A DNA stretch of 64,000 nt, from positions 8,602,443-8,666,442 of the forward strand of contig OX422188.1 in the NCBI GenBank assembly GCA_949130485.1, written 5' to 3'. This DNA comes from Agelas oroides. Its lineage: Eukaryota > Porifera > Demospongiae > Agelasida > Agelasidae. The position numbers and the translations under genes are program-made. A model generated the notes under the pieces. It was not told the DNA's origin, ran no database searches, and saw only the letters and a program-made list of their open reading frames with translations. This document shows, one piece after another, positions 13,201-38,600 of the stretch (the first letter of the stretch is position 1; every line of letters begins with the position of its first letter).

Positions 13201-16200
13201 AAGGACACGGGGAGGTAGATTGTCCAGCTGCTTGGTGCTGAGCAAAGGGATGAGGGGTTTGTGATCAGACTCAATCTGAAATCTACACCCAAGGATGTAG
13301 TTCGAAAACTTCTCACATGCCCAAGTGATGGCAAGTGCTTCCTTTTCGATTTGGGCGTAACGCCTCTCAGTGCTTGTCATAGATCGGGAAGCATAGGCCA
13401 CAGGCCTCCAGTTGTCATTGGCTCGTTGGAGGAGGACTGCTCCTAGCCCAAATGAGGACGCATCCGCAGACACTTTAGTCTCGGCTTTGGGATCATACAA
13501 CATCAACACCGTGGGTCGCGTCAGTTCTGCTTTCACCTGTGAGAATGCTTGCTCTTGTCCAGGCCCCCACACCCAGGCACGCTTGGAGCTTAATAGCTCC
13601 CTGAGTGGTTCACTGAGTTCAGCTAGGTGGGGAGAAAACTTCCCAAGCTGATTCACCATCCCCATAAACCTGCGCATTTCAGTCACATTCTGAGGTGGGT
13701 CCAGCTCAACAATGGCAGAGATCTTTTCAGGGTCAGGCTGTATGCCCCTCTCATCAATAATGTGCCCCAGGAACTTGATCTTGCTCTGGCTGAATTGGCA
13801 CTTCTCTGCGTTCAAGGTGACTCCGGTTCTCTCGATACGTTCCAGTGCCGCTATCAGTCTTGAGTTGTGTTCTTCCTGGCTCGCTCCAAAGATCAGCACA
13901 TCATCGATCTGGCAAACCACTCCCTCCAGTCCCAACAGAATTCCACTCATCCGCTTCTGGAAGAGCTCTGGCGCACTGGAGATCCCAAAGGGGAGTTTGT
14001 TAAAACAGAATCGACCAAATGGTGTAATGAATGTTGTGAGCGGACGTGATTCTGCAGCTAGTGGTATCTGCCAGAACCCACTATTAGCATCAAGTTTACT
14101 GAACACGGTTGCGCCAGCCAACTGAGCCAGTGTTTCATCAACCTTTGGCATGGGGTGTACTTCACGGAGCACGTTTTCATTCAGTGGTTTTAGATCGACG
14201 CAGATTCGGACTGCACCAGACTTTTTGGGGACAACCACCATCCCCGCGCACCAAGGGGTAGGTTTATCGATCTTTGAAATCACCCCAGCATTCTCCATTC
14301 GATGCAGCTCTTCTTGTACTTTGTCGCGAAGGGGAATCGGTACTTTCCTAGGGGTATAGAGTGCATGAGGTACTGCACCCTCCTTCAGCTGTATCGTGTA
14401 CTCCTCTCCCAGGTTCCCCAGGCCACTGAACAGTTTTGGGAACCGTTCCTGGATCTTGAGTCCATCCGTGTGGGTAGCATCGACCCTTTTTAGAAGCTGG
14501 AGAGCAGTTATTGCTGGTAGCCCTAGCAGATTTGTCTTCAGGCCTCGAACGACAAAGATTGTTTGTGATGTGACCTGCTCTTGGTGTTTGAGCTCCCCAG
14601 TGAATTGCCCAAGTACCTCAAGGGTTTGGCAGGCTGGACCATAAAGGGCTTTGGAGGATCGCTGTAGATTTCCTTGTCCCAGTGACTGGTAGACTTCCTC
14701 CGACACAGCTGTCACCTCTGCCCCTGTGTCAAGCTTGAAGGTGGTCTGTCTGTTGCCCAGCAGGAGAGTGGTGGTCCATGATGGCTCTTGTTCTGAAGTC
14801 ACCACGCCCAGAAAGGCCATGTCCAGACTGAGTTCATGGGTAGCTGCTGCAGTGGTCTTTGAGAAACACTGTGCACTAAAGTGTCCTTTCCTGTTACATT
14901 TGTGACAGGTGGCACTCTTGGCTGGACATTTGTCTGGTGGGTGTCGCTCCCGACCGCAACGTTTACATTGTGGTTTCGCAGACGCGCCGTGCGCGTAAGC
15001 TTTCGCTTGCGGTCTTGCTGCTCCTCCCCTCTTAGGCGGCCGTTGACGACCCTTCACCTCATCCAGAACAATGGGGTCTTTCTTTGTGCCTTCTCCTAGT
15101 AGCTGGAGATGCTGTTCCTTCACGGCCTCTTTTTGTCGCACGGATTTCTTCGCCTTCTCCAGCGTCAGGTCAGGGTCCATTTGAAGGCGTTCGGACAATG
15201 TGACATCTCGAATTCCGACGACTAATCGATCGCGTAGCATCTCGTCTCTTAGTCCGCCGTATTCACACGTTTCCACGAGGCGGTACAACGCCGTAATGTA
15301 CTGCTCTGACGATTCACCTTCCATTTGAGCTCTCCGATTAAATCGTGCCCTTTCGAATATGACATTTCGCCTGACTTTGAAGAAGTCATCGAACTTCGCC
15401 ATGACGGGATCGTATTTCCTTCTGTCTGCAGCGGTGATATTGGTCGAGGTCAGAACGTCGTCTGCCTCTTCCCCCAGGCAGTACAGCAGTGTGCTGACTT
15501 GTCGCTCTTCAGCCTCGGCAGTGAGTCCAGAGGCGCTCCTGAATTGTTCGAATCGTCTCTTCCATTTGGGCCAGTCGTCGGGGCTTCTAAAGTTGAAAGC
15601 CTCGGGCGGTTGCAAGCGGACGTTGGCCATCTCCCGACGCTGCCACCATGTAGCCGTTTCGGAGCAAATATATATTATTCCAACTCAACGAGCAGTATAA
15701 CAATGGACCGAGTACAATGGAACACAATGGGCTTTTATACCCTGCATACATACTAAATATAGCAGCATACATACTAAATATAGCAGCATACATCATAGCT
15801 ATTAATAGTCAGTCATACCACATGCACAGTCTTGTCAGACTGAGATAATATATAGTTGGAAATATTATGGCACTGCATAATTTACTGCTTCAGCTATTTT
15901 TAGGCACATATTTGCTAAGCTGCCTAAATCATCCGCTATTCAGTGGGTGATTTAAAAAAAGTTTTGCTGACAGACTGATTGACAGATATAATCAATTGAT
16001 GTACATGCCAGCATGGGTGTCTGTAATGTTGCCACAGTAATTATAACTTTGTTTTCATTCTGCAGGATGCTGCCTGGGTAGGTACAGGTGCACTTGTCAT
16101 TGCAGCCACTGTGTACATTACCATATTGATACTGCATGCATATGGTGCTTTGAAGAAGCCAAAGAGCAAAAGAACACAGACAAAGAAAGCTGGTGCAGAT

Positions 16201-16209
16201 TGTGTCTGA
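10243..16209 (+). CDS. TMEM179-like four-helix membrane protein
   Basis: Four exons: 10243-10607, 10701-10853, 11407-11479 and 16066-16209, giving 244 aa plus stop with all phases closing. Four hydrophobic segments are visible: about aa 27-47, a pair around aa 95-120 and 123-147, and a last one in exon 4 ending before a lysine-rich tail (KKPKSKRTQTKK). A conserved-looking GRAGCIL follows the first helix and a TCLFS cysteine precedes the second. Length, helix number and cysteine placement match the TMEM179/TMEM179B family (about 220-235 aa), whose molecular role is not established; the assignment is by resemblance. The ATG at 10243 was chosen because it directly precedes a short polar N terminus; the frame is open further upstream into fold-back DNA. 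Intron 3 is swollen to 4.6 kb by an antisense LTR retrotransposon. Confidence 0.75.
11613..11786 (-). repeat. 3' LTR of the retrotransposon
   Basis: 174 bp, second copy of the LTR. It is preceded in element orientation by the polypurine tract. Confidence 0.95.
11787..11797 (-). other. Polypurine tract
   Basis: AAAAGGGGAGA in element orientation, immediately upstream of the 3' LTR. This is the expected plus-strand priming site. Confidence 0.85.
11796..12053 (-). pseudogene. Displaced C-terminal piece of pol, out of frame
   Basis: A second frame, overlapping the end of the gag-pol frame, encodes a stretch (YLVDIPSGQIRRNRHQLKP) like the usual tail of this class of pol proteins. A 54-bp segment occurs twice (11884-11937 and 11979-12032), and the segment that should link the integrase to this tail is missing. 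The simplest reading is that a local duplication/replacement broke the end of pol in this copy. Confidence 0.6.
12004..15630 (-). CDS. Gag-Pol polyprotein of the retrotransposon
   Basis: One uninterrupted 1208-residue frame starting 19 nt from the LTR. Gag core is about aa 1-190. A zinc-knuckle region at aa 222-255 has CKRCGRERHPPDKC followed by CHKCNRKGHFSAQC. The aspartic protease motif LDTGAEVTAVS is at about aa 300-310. Reverse transcriptase spans about aa 430-640, with the IDDV catalytic motif at aa 575-578. RNase H follows (SADASSFGLGAVL). Integrase has an HHCC zinc-binding N terminus and a catalytic core with SDLFEV, RSDNGPQ and QSNGQAERT. Gag and pol are fused in frame, with no frameshift. 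The C-terminal 20 or so residues look aberrant because of a local rearrangement at 11884-12032. Confidence 0.95.
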   Translation of the reverse strand: MANVRLQPPEAFNFRSPDDWPKWKRRFEQFRSASGLTAEAEERQVSTLLYCLGEEADDVLTSTNITAADRRKYDPVMAKFDDFFKVRRNVIFERARFNRRAQMEGESSEQYITALYRLVETCEYGGLRDEMLRDRLVVGIRDVTLSERLQMDPDLTLEKAKKSVRQKEAVKEQHLQLLGEGTKKDPIVLDEVKGRQRPPKRGGAARPQAKAYAHGASAKPQCKRCGRERHPPDKCPAKSATCHKCNRKGHFSAQCFSKTTAAATHELSLDMAFLGVVTSEQEPSWTTTLLLGNRQTTFKLDTGAEVTAVSEEVYQSLGQGNLQRSSKALYGPACQTLEVLGQFTGELKHQEQVTSQTIFVVRGLKTNLLGLPAITALQLLKRVDATHTDGLKIQERFPKLFSGLGNLGEEYTIQLKEGAVPHALYTPRKVPIPLRDKVQEELHRMENAGVISKIDKPTPWCAGMVVVPKKSGAVRICVDLKPLNENVLREVHPMPKVDETLAQLAGATVFSKLDANSGFWQIPLAAESRPLTTFITPFGRFCFNKLPFGISSAPELFQKRMSGILLGLEGVVCQIDDVLIFGASQEEHNSRLIAALERIERTGVTLNAEKCQFSQSKIKFLGHIIDERGIQPDPEKISAIVELDPPQNVTEMRRFMGMVNQLGKFSPHLAELSEPLRELLSSKRAWVWGPGQEQAFSQVKAELTRPTVLMLYDPKAETKVSADASSFGLGAVLLQRANDNWRPVAYASRSMTSTERRYAQIEKEALAITWACEKFSNYILGCRFQIESDHKPLIPLLSTKQLDNLPPRVLRFRLRLARFDYSIQHIPGKLLYTADALSRAPHLETQELSQSMEEEMVETFVGTVISTLPASVQRLEAYRDAQAHDAVCARIRTYCQTSWPEKHLVAPELMPYWQNRNSLTVNHDLLLFNHRIVVPAALRRETLEKIHEGHQGIERCRMRTTSSVWWPGILKQIKQMVQQCSECAKAASQRKEPLVTTPLPDYPWQVVGSDLFEVNRDHYLVAVDYFSRYPEVIKLSTTTSTAVIAALKSIFSRHGIPEVVRSDNGPQYASQEFATFAESYGFRLVTSSPRYPQSNGQAERTVQTVKQMLKKSGDMCMALLSYRATPLPWCNLSPAELLMGRQIRTPLPQTDEQLIPKWPYLSEFQKMNRTFKERQEYGFNKRHRVQDLPSLPDDTNVWVTISSSPCPI
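15638..15648 (-). other. Primer-binding site, complementary to tRNA-Leu 3' end
   Basis: TGGTGGCAGCG lies directly next to the 5' LTR with no spacer. It is complementary to CGCTGCCA-CCA, which is how animal tRNA-Leu (AAG-type) acceptor ends read. The assignment to tRNA-Leu is from knowledge of that tRNA family; only 11 nt match. Confidence 0.7.
15649..15822 (-). repeat. 5' LTR of the retrotransposon
   Basis: 174 bp, identical by eye to 11613-11786. In element orientation it begins TGTGGTATGAC and ends GGCTACA. It contains a short internal tandem repeat (ATACATACTAAATATAGCAGC on the plus strand, about two copies). Confidence 0.95.
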
Positions 16210-17979
16210 CTCTAGGAAGATGGAGACACTGACTCTAGGAGACAATCTGTCATTACATTGTACTTTGTCTTTGTAGATTCATAAATATGTGTTTAGCATA
16301 TCTGCATTATATAACCATGAACTGTTCACATTTGAATTGAGAGACCACACTAGAGTGCAGTACTATACAAGAGTACGTAACACTGAATGGTACACTATAG
16401 CTACCTGGCAGAAAAGGGGGCGTGGAAAGTTGTGGACATTTCTTGACTTGTTAGCTACTTTGGAAAACACTGCAAATGGCTACTTCTTTGAGAGTTTCCC
16501 ACTAGCTACTAGAGCAGCATCATTCCTAGGCCTTCTCTGCTGCAGTTTTTGAGTGCTCACAGTATATGCATGATACTGAACAGTGGGATCGAAGGCCTGG
16601 GAACAAAACTACCACTACATCTTGAGTTGTTTCCCACCATGCAGTGTTGCAGTACATGCATAACAAAATCAGCACCTTGTTATGGTGCATAGTGAGAAGA
16701 GTTAGTTGTATATATTGAATTTCTCTCTCCAACCAGTCCCTGTAGTGAATATAGCTATATAGTTGTATAGATTTTCCTCAGGCAAATTTGTAATTGTATG
16801 ATCAGTGTATATAGTCCATGACTTGTGTTCTCAACAAGATAATTATGCATATGCATGTAGCCAGCCACTTGATTGCATTTTTTGTGCATGAGATAGCAGT
16901 CCCCAATTCCAGTCACCCCAGCGCAGCTGATGAGGCAGCTAGCTATAGCCTGGTAGCTATATATCGGTCAAAACATGTCCTGCATGTGAATGGGTGACTT
17001 TGCACAACATCCAGGCCTGCCTTTTTTCAGTGCATGTGATATGGTTCATTGATTGCATGCTCAGGAACACACTAGAAGGCCCTATAACTGCATGTGGCTA
17101 ACAGCCTCAAACCTGCTCTTTCTGCATGGCGTGCAAAATGTTCTACAAGATGCTCACCTTTAATGAGAAAGAGCTGCATGCTTGTGAGAACATGCACGAG
17201 GCAATGAAGTAGGGAGGATGTTTATATTCCTGATTGGGGGATTTTGGCAAGTTTCTGTGGTAGAGGCTTAAAATTACATAAGACAACTAAAGAGGAAGTT
17301 GGCCTGGACCATCTCATAAACATCCTGCAATTTATCCTGGCAGCCATACAAATCAAATTGCTTGGTTCAGTGGTGTAGTAGTGAGTCACTAATACACCTC
17401 AGTCATAAAGATAGTCACATGGGCAAGAAGGTGGCTCAGTAGAACATGCTAACTAATCATAAATTAAACTTTGGGGAATAGTCTTCATCTCCAAGTGATT
17501 GTGTCATAAGATCATAACGGGAATTCTCTGTGCATGCCCATGTTGCATGCACAATTTCTTGCGTCTTGTTTAGATGTTAACCCTCTGTTTTAAAATTCTG
17601 TACTGGCATCATAATTATGCGTTCTGAGATCGAGTACGCGTATGCATGACATCAACCAGTGTGTACGTGCAGTGTTGCAGCTAGTGCATGCACACAACCA
17701 ATAATTAATACTTTGTAAAAGTACCATGGCTGGTGGGAAGAGTTACGGTTGCAGTGTGCATGCATGCTGCTGCCTTATAGACACATTCATGTCGTAATCG
17801 GCAATCTCTAGTCATATACATGTACATATACAGATTTTCCAGAACAAGTGTGCAATGCATTTCAATAGTCATGTATACTAGAATAACTGTGATAGTCACA
17901 CAACAAATTAATTGTTGTCAAATAAAAATTTCAGTCACAGATATTAAATTTGGACACAATTAAATTGAATGAAAAGGGT
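16210..17979. other. Intergenic region between convergent TMEM179-like and APAF1 genes
   Basis: Both flanking genes end here (stops at 16207-16209 and 17980-17982). The sequence is AT-rich, with many GCATGC/TGCATG-type words and no frame that looks coding. It should contain the two 3' UTRs. I see no further gene. Confidence 0.6.
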
Positions 17980-32208
<14,229 letters not shown>

Positions 32209-32530
32209 CTCGGGGGTGACGCTCTGTTCAGTGAGGGTCTGGGGAGATTGTGTCGAGAACAGAGATACGAGACTAGAACTGGTCTGTTTGTTGACCGCGT
32301 CAACAAAACATGCCGAGTCAGATGCTGAGTAGGCGGAAACTTGTAGGCGTATGCTGTCACATGATGCAGAAGCACCCTCCCCCTTTACTACGTATAAATC
32401 TGCATGTGCAGCTGCAATGGTCCTTTGGATCCCCACACAAGACCATGCAGAGACACAAGTCTAGGTGCATCATGGGCACATGCATATTATGGTCATGTGT
32501 GTCCTTGTCATAAGTAAAGTCAGCTCCCAA

Positions 32531-32583
32531 TAGCCTTGTTCCCAGGCCTTCTCCAAGCTTGGGAAAGCTTGGAAACGAGGCTA
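32531..32583. repeat. Fold-back element, subfamily A, between FANCE and APAF1
   Basis: TAGCCTTGTTCCCAGGCCTT ... AAGCTTGGAAACGAGGCTA. It lies in the 464-bp gap between the FANCE stop and the APAF1 start, so it is in the APAF1 promoter or 5' UTR. Confidence 0.85.
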
Positions 32584-32672
32584 GCTCACAAACTCTGTGG
32601 AAACATTCAGTGCAGTAAATCACCGACGAACATTGGGAGCAATTTGCACCATCATTTCAACTGAATACTCCA

Positions 32673-35600
32673 TCATACACCAAGTTTCTTAACAGTTTTC
32701 ATCAATTTCATTTTCATCATGCTCTCATTTGTAGATGCAATCGCCATGAGGGACGAGGCCAAGGGTGAAAGCTGCAGTGGAGAAACACCATCATAATGAA
32801 TTCCGCAAGCCATCCCATTAGCTCTAACACCATCACTTCACTAAAACACAAATATGTATCTGAAGCCTATATTGTGCAAAAATTAGCCAGTTCGTTATAA
32901 TGCCTGCAAATTTGCTTCATACATTAGCAGGAGATCAATCTTGCTGCATGAAACTTCTATAATGCCGGCACATGACTGGCAGTATGAATACTGCCCAGTG
33001 AGTTTGAAGTAAGACACAATTTTCACTCAGCAGAGGGATCAACCTTGCTGCAGTATCAGTTCCATCAGCACATATTTAAGTGAAAGTACTGTCACATCTA
33101 GATAATTGCATCCAAGGCGAGTGGAAAAATGACCGTCACATTCATTCAGATATGCGTAAAGGTAGTTTGTATGCTTACAGCATCTGTATATCTGTTGATG
33201 AGTTCGATCAAGAACTTGGCAAACTTTGAACTTTTCTTAAGAGATGCAGCACTCCTCTGGAGAGTGCCAACTAGCCCAGCAGCACTGCCACTGTCCAGCT
33301 GAGCCTGAAACAAGTTGAAGTACAGGTAGCTATACAGAAATAAACATTCACACAAATGGATGGCTAATTTTATGGAGGGAAATATCACTGCTATTTTACC
33401 TGGTGTAAGGTTACAGTATATCCAAAGTAGGGGGTGGGCTTATGTATAACAAGTTACGCATCAAGTCCTCAAATCTCTTGCAACTAGTACCTTATCCATG
33501 AGCACTTGAGCCACACCAACCACAGCTTCATTCCAGACATAGGAGTCTGCGTGTACACAATATATGAGCCTTCATGCATGTTGAGGATGGCATTGTGCAG
33601 TCAAACCAAAATAAAGGTAAATCAGTTCTAAAGAAAATCATTACTTTGATCACTGTTTCACTGACATCACACAATCACACAATTTTACGTTGACCTACCT
33701 GCTGAGGTTTCATGATACTGGATGGAAATGAAATCCCTAAGAATAGAAATTATAACAAAGACTCATTGCATAAATACTGAAGGCATCAGTTCCATATCAT
33801 GCACAATTTGCATGCATGGACAATCAATGAACCACATCTCCCTGAATAAAAAAGGCAGGTGTTATACAAAGTCACCTAGTGCACAAGATGTGTTTCGGCC
33901 AATACCAGGCCTTATCAGTTGTGCTGGGGAGACCAGGAGATGGGGACTGTTATAAGCACTCTAGCTTGCTGAACATACCATAGCGCATGCAGCACATATG
34001 CAGGGAGTGGATATTAGGTGGTTTTAATAAACAAGACGCTGTGTTGTCTGAAATAAGAGGTTGGTTGCATGCTTTTAGGAATGTAGTTATCCTCAGGATT
34101 GACCCGCTTACATGCATGTAATAAACAGCAAGAAATAGTGTACAGATTAATTTTTAATTCAGCCACAGGGTTCATACAGTAGTCCATATGATGTACATAT
34201 TGGTTCCATTGATAGCAGTGAACAGGTAATACATGACAAAGGTACACTGGTATGACACCTTGTAAGACTATAATGGACAAAGGAAAAGTCATACAATGCC
34301 TATCAATAGCCTATAAATACTTGCTCTCAGTCCTGCACCACTAAAACCACATGCAAGGTCTGCAAACTGCTGCTGTATAAGTTAATGCTGACCGTGAAAA
34401 CCACCGTGTCAAAAATGTGAGTTTCATGAAATACCAACACAGGCAGGGTTTGGAAGGTCTCGTTTCTGTCAATGTATTGAGATCAATGTTTAGCATGACC
34501 CAGGAATATGCAATAGATGCATGCGATGTATGTAGCCTTATATTCTGAGGTGCTGGATATGTAGTGGCCAAGCTGAATTTTTTGAGTAGTGTAATGCTCT
34601 TCTACCTATGTAGCTATGTAGCTATCTTCCAAAGGCACCACAAGACAATACAGTATGCATGCAAGGGTTAACTAATAAACACTGCTAAACTTCACCAATA
34701 GTTAAGCTATAGTCTAAAAGATATCTCCGCCATTATGGGGACATATGTATCTTCAATCACTGCTAGGATGTCACAGCATGATTGCCTGCTGAAGCTAGTT
34801 CTCACAGGAGATAACAAAGTCGGAAAGTCCATGATTATCAACCAGTTTGTCAGCAGCCACTTCAGATCTGACTATACTGCTACTATTGGTGGGTTCACTT
34901 AGAGGTAACACTATAGTAGCTATCACAACCTGTACAGCTACTTACAGTAACTATAAAATGAAGTGCATTTATTAGTGAAGAGCAGAGAAAGACCAAACTC
35001 TTATAGAGAACAAAAAAATCTCAGTATGTCCTCATCATGAAAGAGCATTGTTCCCTCATAGTTTCTCACTTTTAGGACACAAGCCAAATGTAGTCATCAG
35101 TGCACACACAATATCTGTTTGTGTACAGATGTTTTGTACACGGATCATGGTATAGCATGGACTACTGTGATCACTATAGAGCTGTATACATATGCATGCT
35201 GTGTTTTCTACAAGCACAGGTGTGGATTGCAACACAAAAGCAGTGACAATAGACGACAAAGGGATCAAGCTACACTTGTGGGACACCTCTGGGAAAGAGC
35301 GTTACCTCAGTGCCACCACGGCCTACTACTCTGGTGCAGATATGGTGATGTTTGTCTATGATGTAACAAACCCTAGGTCCTACAAGAACCTTACACACTG
35401 GATGGAACTGGCAAAGATGAACGCAAGTATTAGAAATAGAACTACCATGATTGTGGGCAACAAGGCAGATCTGGAACACTTGAGGGTTGTCAGCAAAGAA
35501 AGGGGAAAGCAATGTGCACAAGGAGTGCAGGCAATGTTTGCAGAAGTAAGCGCAAAGAGTGGAGAAAATGTGAAAATGGCGTTTATGAGCTTGGTTAGAG

Positions 35601-38600
35601 AAGCCATGAGTAAGACACAATGTCGGGGGCACAAGAAAGAAAAAGATATGACTATACAGCCCCAATCATAAAACATGTGCACAATCATGTTTTGGCTATA
35701 TCACTATAGCCCTGTACACAGCACCATGTAAGAATAGTGATGCGATTACACTGCTCTTACTAAATGTCATGTTGTTGCTATTTACATGTTAACTGTCAGG
35801 TAAAGTAAATAGGAGCAGAGGTAATGAAGTCTTTTGTCAGGATGCATGTATGACAACCAAAGTTGACAGCAGGATATTGCAAAATCAAAACTGTGTATAG
35901 CTCCTATCTATTTCCCTGTATATACATGTACACCTACTTCCATTGTATATATACCTACTTCCAGAATGACTCTTGCTGCTCCCCTGTCATGGCCTCCTTG
36001 ATCACCTTGGTAAGCAGATCAGCATGGGCTGCTCCTGTACAAAGTATAACTCTGGAGCTAGAAAACATCTGGTGTATCATCACCATACTTGTAGACACCG
36101 GCTTTGGGTAGTAGTACATCCTTTGTTGTCTACTGCAAGGGCTGGCTATCAAGTCAGTGTCATGCAGTCAAAGCTACATACTAAGCACAGGCTCTCCCAC
36201 AGTAGAGAGACGCTAATCTTGATACATGTAGCAAGCTGTGTGTCCTACTAAGGGCTTATTAAGCCACGAAAGGTATCAATGCACCCTTGATCCTACTCAA
36301 ATTCCAGCAGGACAAATCTAATGCTAGGACATATATAATGGCTTGCCTATTATGTGTGGGTCAGCTTTATACTATTGCCAACCATATCCCAGAGCCTACG
36401 TATCCCTGCACCACACACTCAGTGTGTTTTTCCTTACCAAACTGTTTGTATTTTATAAGTGGCAGTAGCAGTCCATCTGTGGAAACCCTCGGATGCTTCT
36501 TTACAAGAGAAGACAGTGCAGAAAGCAGGGACCGAGATGCACTTTGCTGCAGACCCTCAAGCTATACAAGGAAATGAATACACTTCTGTACCACCTAATG
36601 CCCACACACTTCAACACCTTTTGTATGCCTTACACAGTAATGTAAAGAGCAACACACTCTTACTAAATATCCACTCTTTTGCTTCTAATTTGTATGCATT
36701 CCAACATATGAAGACTATCATTAAGCAAATATAAAGTATTTAGTAAAAGCATACGTAATACCAAAAACTGCGGCTTTGTACCAGTTCAGAGCCTTACAAC
36801 AAATTTGCATAAATACACGTCATACAGTGCATTTTATCTAACAGTGATATATCCACCTGGCAATAAGGCTTGCAAGAACAACTCGACAATGCATACTATC
36901 TCTTAAGCCACGTTACAGCAATAGCTAAGGGTATTGAGACCTTGAGACTGAAAACTATACATCTAGTTATTTACGTCCATCTCACCTGGTGAAGAGAGGT
37001 AACACGCAAGAGGGCAATGGCACTGTGATAGCTCATGTCATTGGCTGAGGACACCAACTGCACAAGAAAAGAACTCATTACACAGTCTAGACAACAGACA
37101 ATTCAAACTGCATACTTGTAATCTTGCGCCCAGGCCTTCCACACCTCCAATGTTTGATCACTCCATTTTGCATACTGCAAGCGATCAAAAACTCAAGGCA
37201 TGCAGAGAAGGCCTGGGACGAGACTACATCCTTGTGTAATGGGTCCACTCACTTGGGGAAGGCATGCTAACTGACAGCAATACTAGGTAAAATGTTACAC
37301 TTACATTTTGTATAACGGCAGTTACAGCAATCTCGGGAAGATTTTGACAGTCACACTGGCATAGTATCCTCTCAAGCTACAAAAGTGGTGAGGCAATGGA
37401 CCATTTCTATATTCTCTAGACCAAATATCACAAATGTACCTGTTTGCTATCCAGTGTCATGAAGCTATCAAAGCAGTCTTGAGAAACCACCTATAATTAG
37501 TAAGTAAAACAACATAACTGGGGGAATAGTTGCATCATCTTGTTGCAACATCACAGAACGTTTGCTTTTAAGTATACATGTATGTGTGTAGGCCATCATT
37601 GTAATTTTGATTTTGGGACTAACTGAGTGAAAAGGTTTTGGTGAAATGGGATAATACGTACATTATGGCAATAGCAACGTTACCTATTTTCAAATGAAAC
37701 ATATGCATTACATACATACGTACATTATGACAATAACAACGTTACCTATTTTCAGTTGAGATTACATACAGTCCAATGAGCATACCTGCCCAGTCAGCCA
37801 TGTATCTCTTGCATCCTTTACAACACTCTGTACACAGAAAGGGAGGAGTGAAGTTTTTTCAGAATGTGGGAAACAGTGAGCTAAGAGTATAGTTAACTGT
37901 CTTGTAATATCATCTCAAATTGTTCAGTATACCTGTAGTGGGTGACTGTTTGTCTCACAGTAATCCAACTGTGTCCTGATCTGACCTACACAGCCAGCAG
38001 ACAATGCAACATAAATCACAGTAACTATAAACACAAGTGTTACCCCAGTCTCCCAGGCTCCTCCCCAGATATTGACTCATACTGTGCACGTGTCACAATG
38101 ACACACTCTCAGTGCATACAACACATACTACAGTACCAGTTACGTATGTACAAGTAGATATATAACAGTCACAGAGTAAAAACCTTGTAGCTGAGAGTTG
38201 CGGGTTGTCTCTTCAGTGGTCAGCGGAACGGTTACTGTACCCAGCTCTTCTGTTTCAGTGCTTGTTTCCATAGGAAAGCCATCCACTAAATCGTGCGCAA
38301 GAGGTAGCCATCACTAGCTACATACCTTCATGCCAAATGATAAGACTACAGACTGAAGTAAAAACTGTTGCTATCTGCTGTAAAGTTGTACGTACCCTAC
38401 ATTCCCACACCAGCTGTTGAGCACTGTAATTCTTACTCTTATAGCAAGACCAGTATGGTTCTTGTGATGACAAGACTGCTGGCACTAAATTAACAGCCTA
38501 TGGGTTCAGGAGAATGTTATACCCTGCATACCAACACGCTGTAGCTTCCCCAAGCCTACAGTGGTTTCCTCCTGCTCCTCCTCCCCAAGACTGGCAAGCT

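Larger units (their letters stand above)
11613..15822 (-). mobile_element. Complete Ty3/Gypsy-type LTR retrotransposon
   Basis: A 4210-bp element inserted in intron 3 of the TMEM179-like gene, antisense to it. It has two 174-bp LTRs with no difference seen by eye, a 5-bp target duplication TGCAC on both sides (11608-11612 and 15823-15827), LTR ends TG...CA, a primer-binding site, a polypurine tract and a single gag-pol frame with the order gag, zinc knuckles, protease, RT, RNase H, integrase. That order and the 5-bp duplication are typical of Ty3/Gypsy. Identical LTRs imply a recent insertion. The 3' end of pol carries a small rearrangement (see 11796-12053), so autonomous activity is uncertain. 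Confidence 0.96.

Noticed and set aside
32209..32436. 76-residue N-terminal extension of APAF1 from an upstream ATG
   Set aside because: The extension is serine-rich and unstructured-looking, and CARD1 begins right after the ATG at 32208. The open frame alone is weak support; kept as an alternative start.
33722..34571. Several short frames (76-92 aa) on both strands in the FANCE intron left of the GTPase
   Set aside because: AT-rich with no recognisable domain, no matching splice sites, and no agreement with the FANCE phases.
35270..35688. Minus-strand frames of 102-131 aa opposite the GTPase
   Set aside because: Shadows of the GTPase coding exon, which has all five G motifs on the plus strand.
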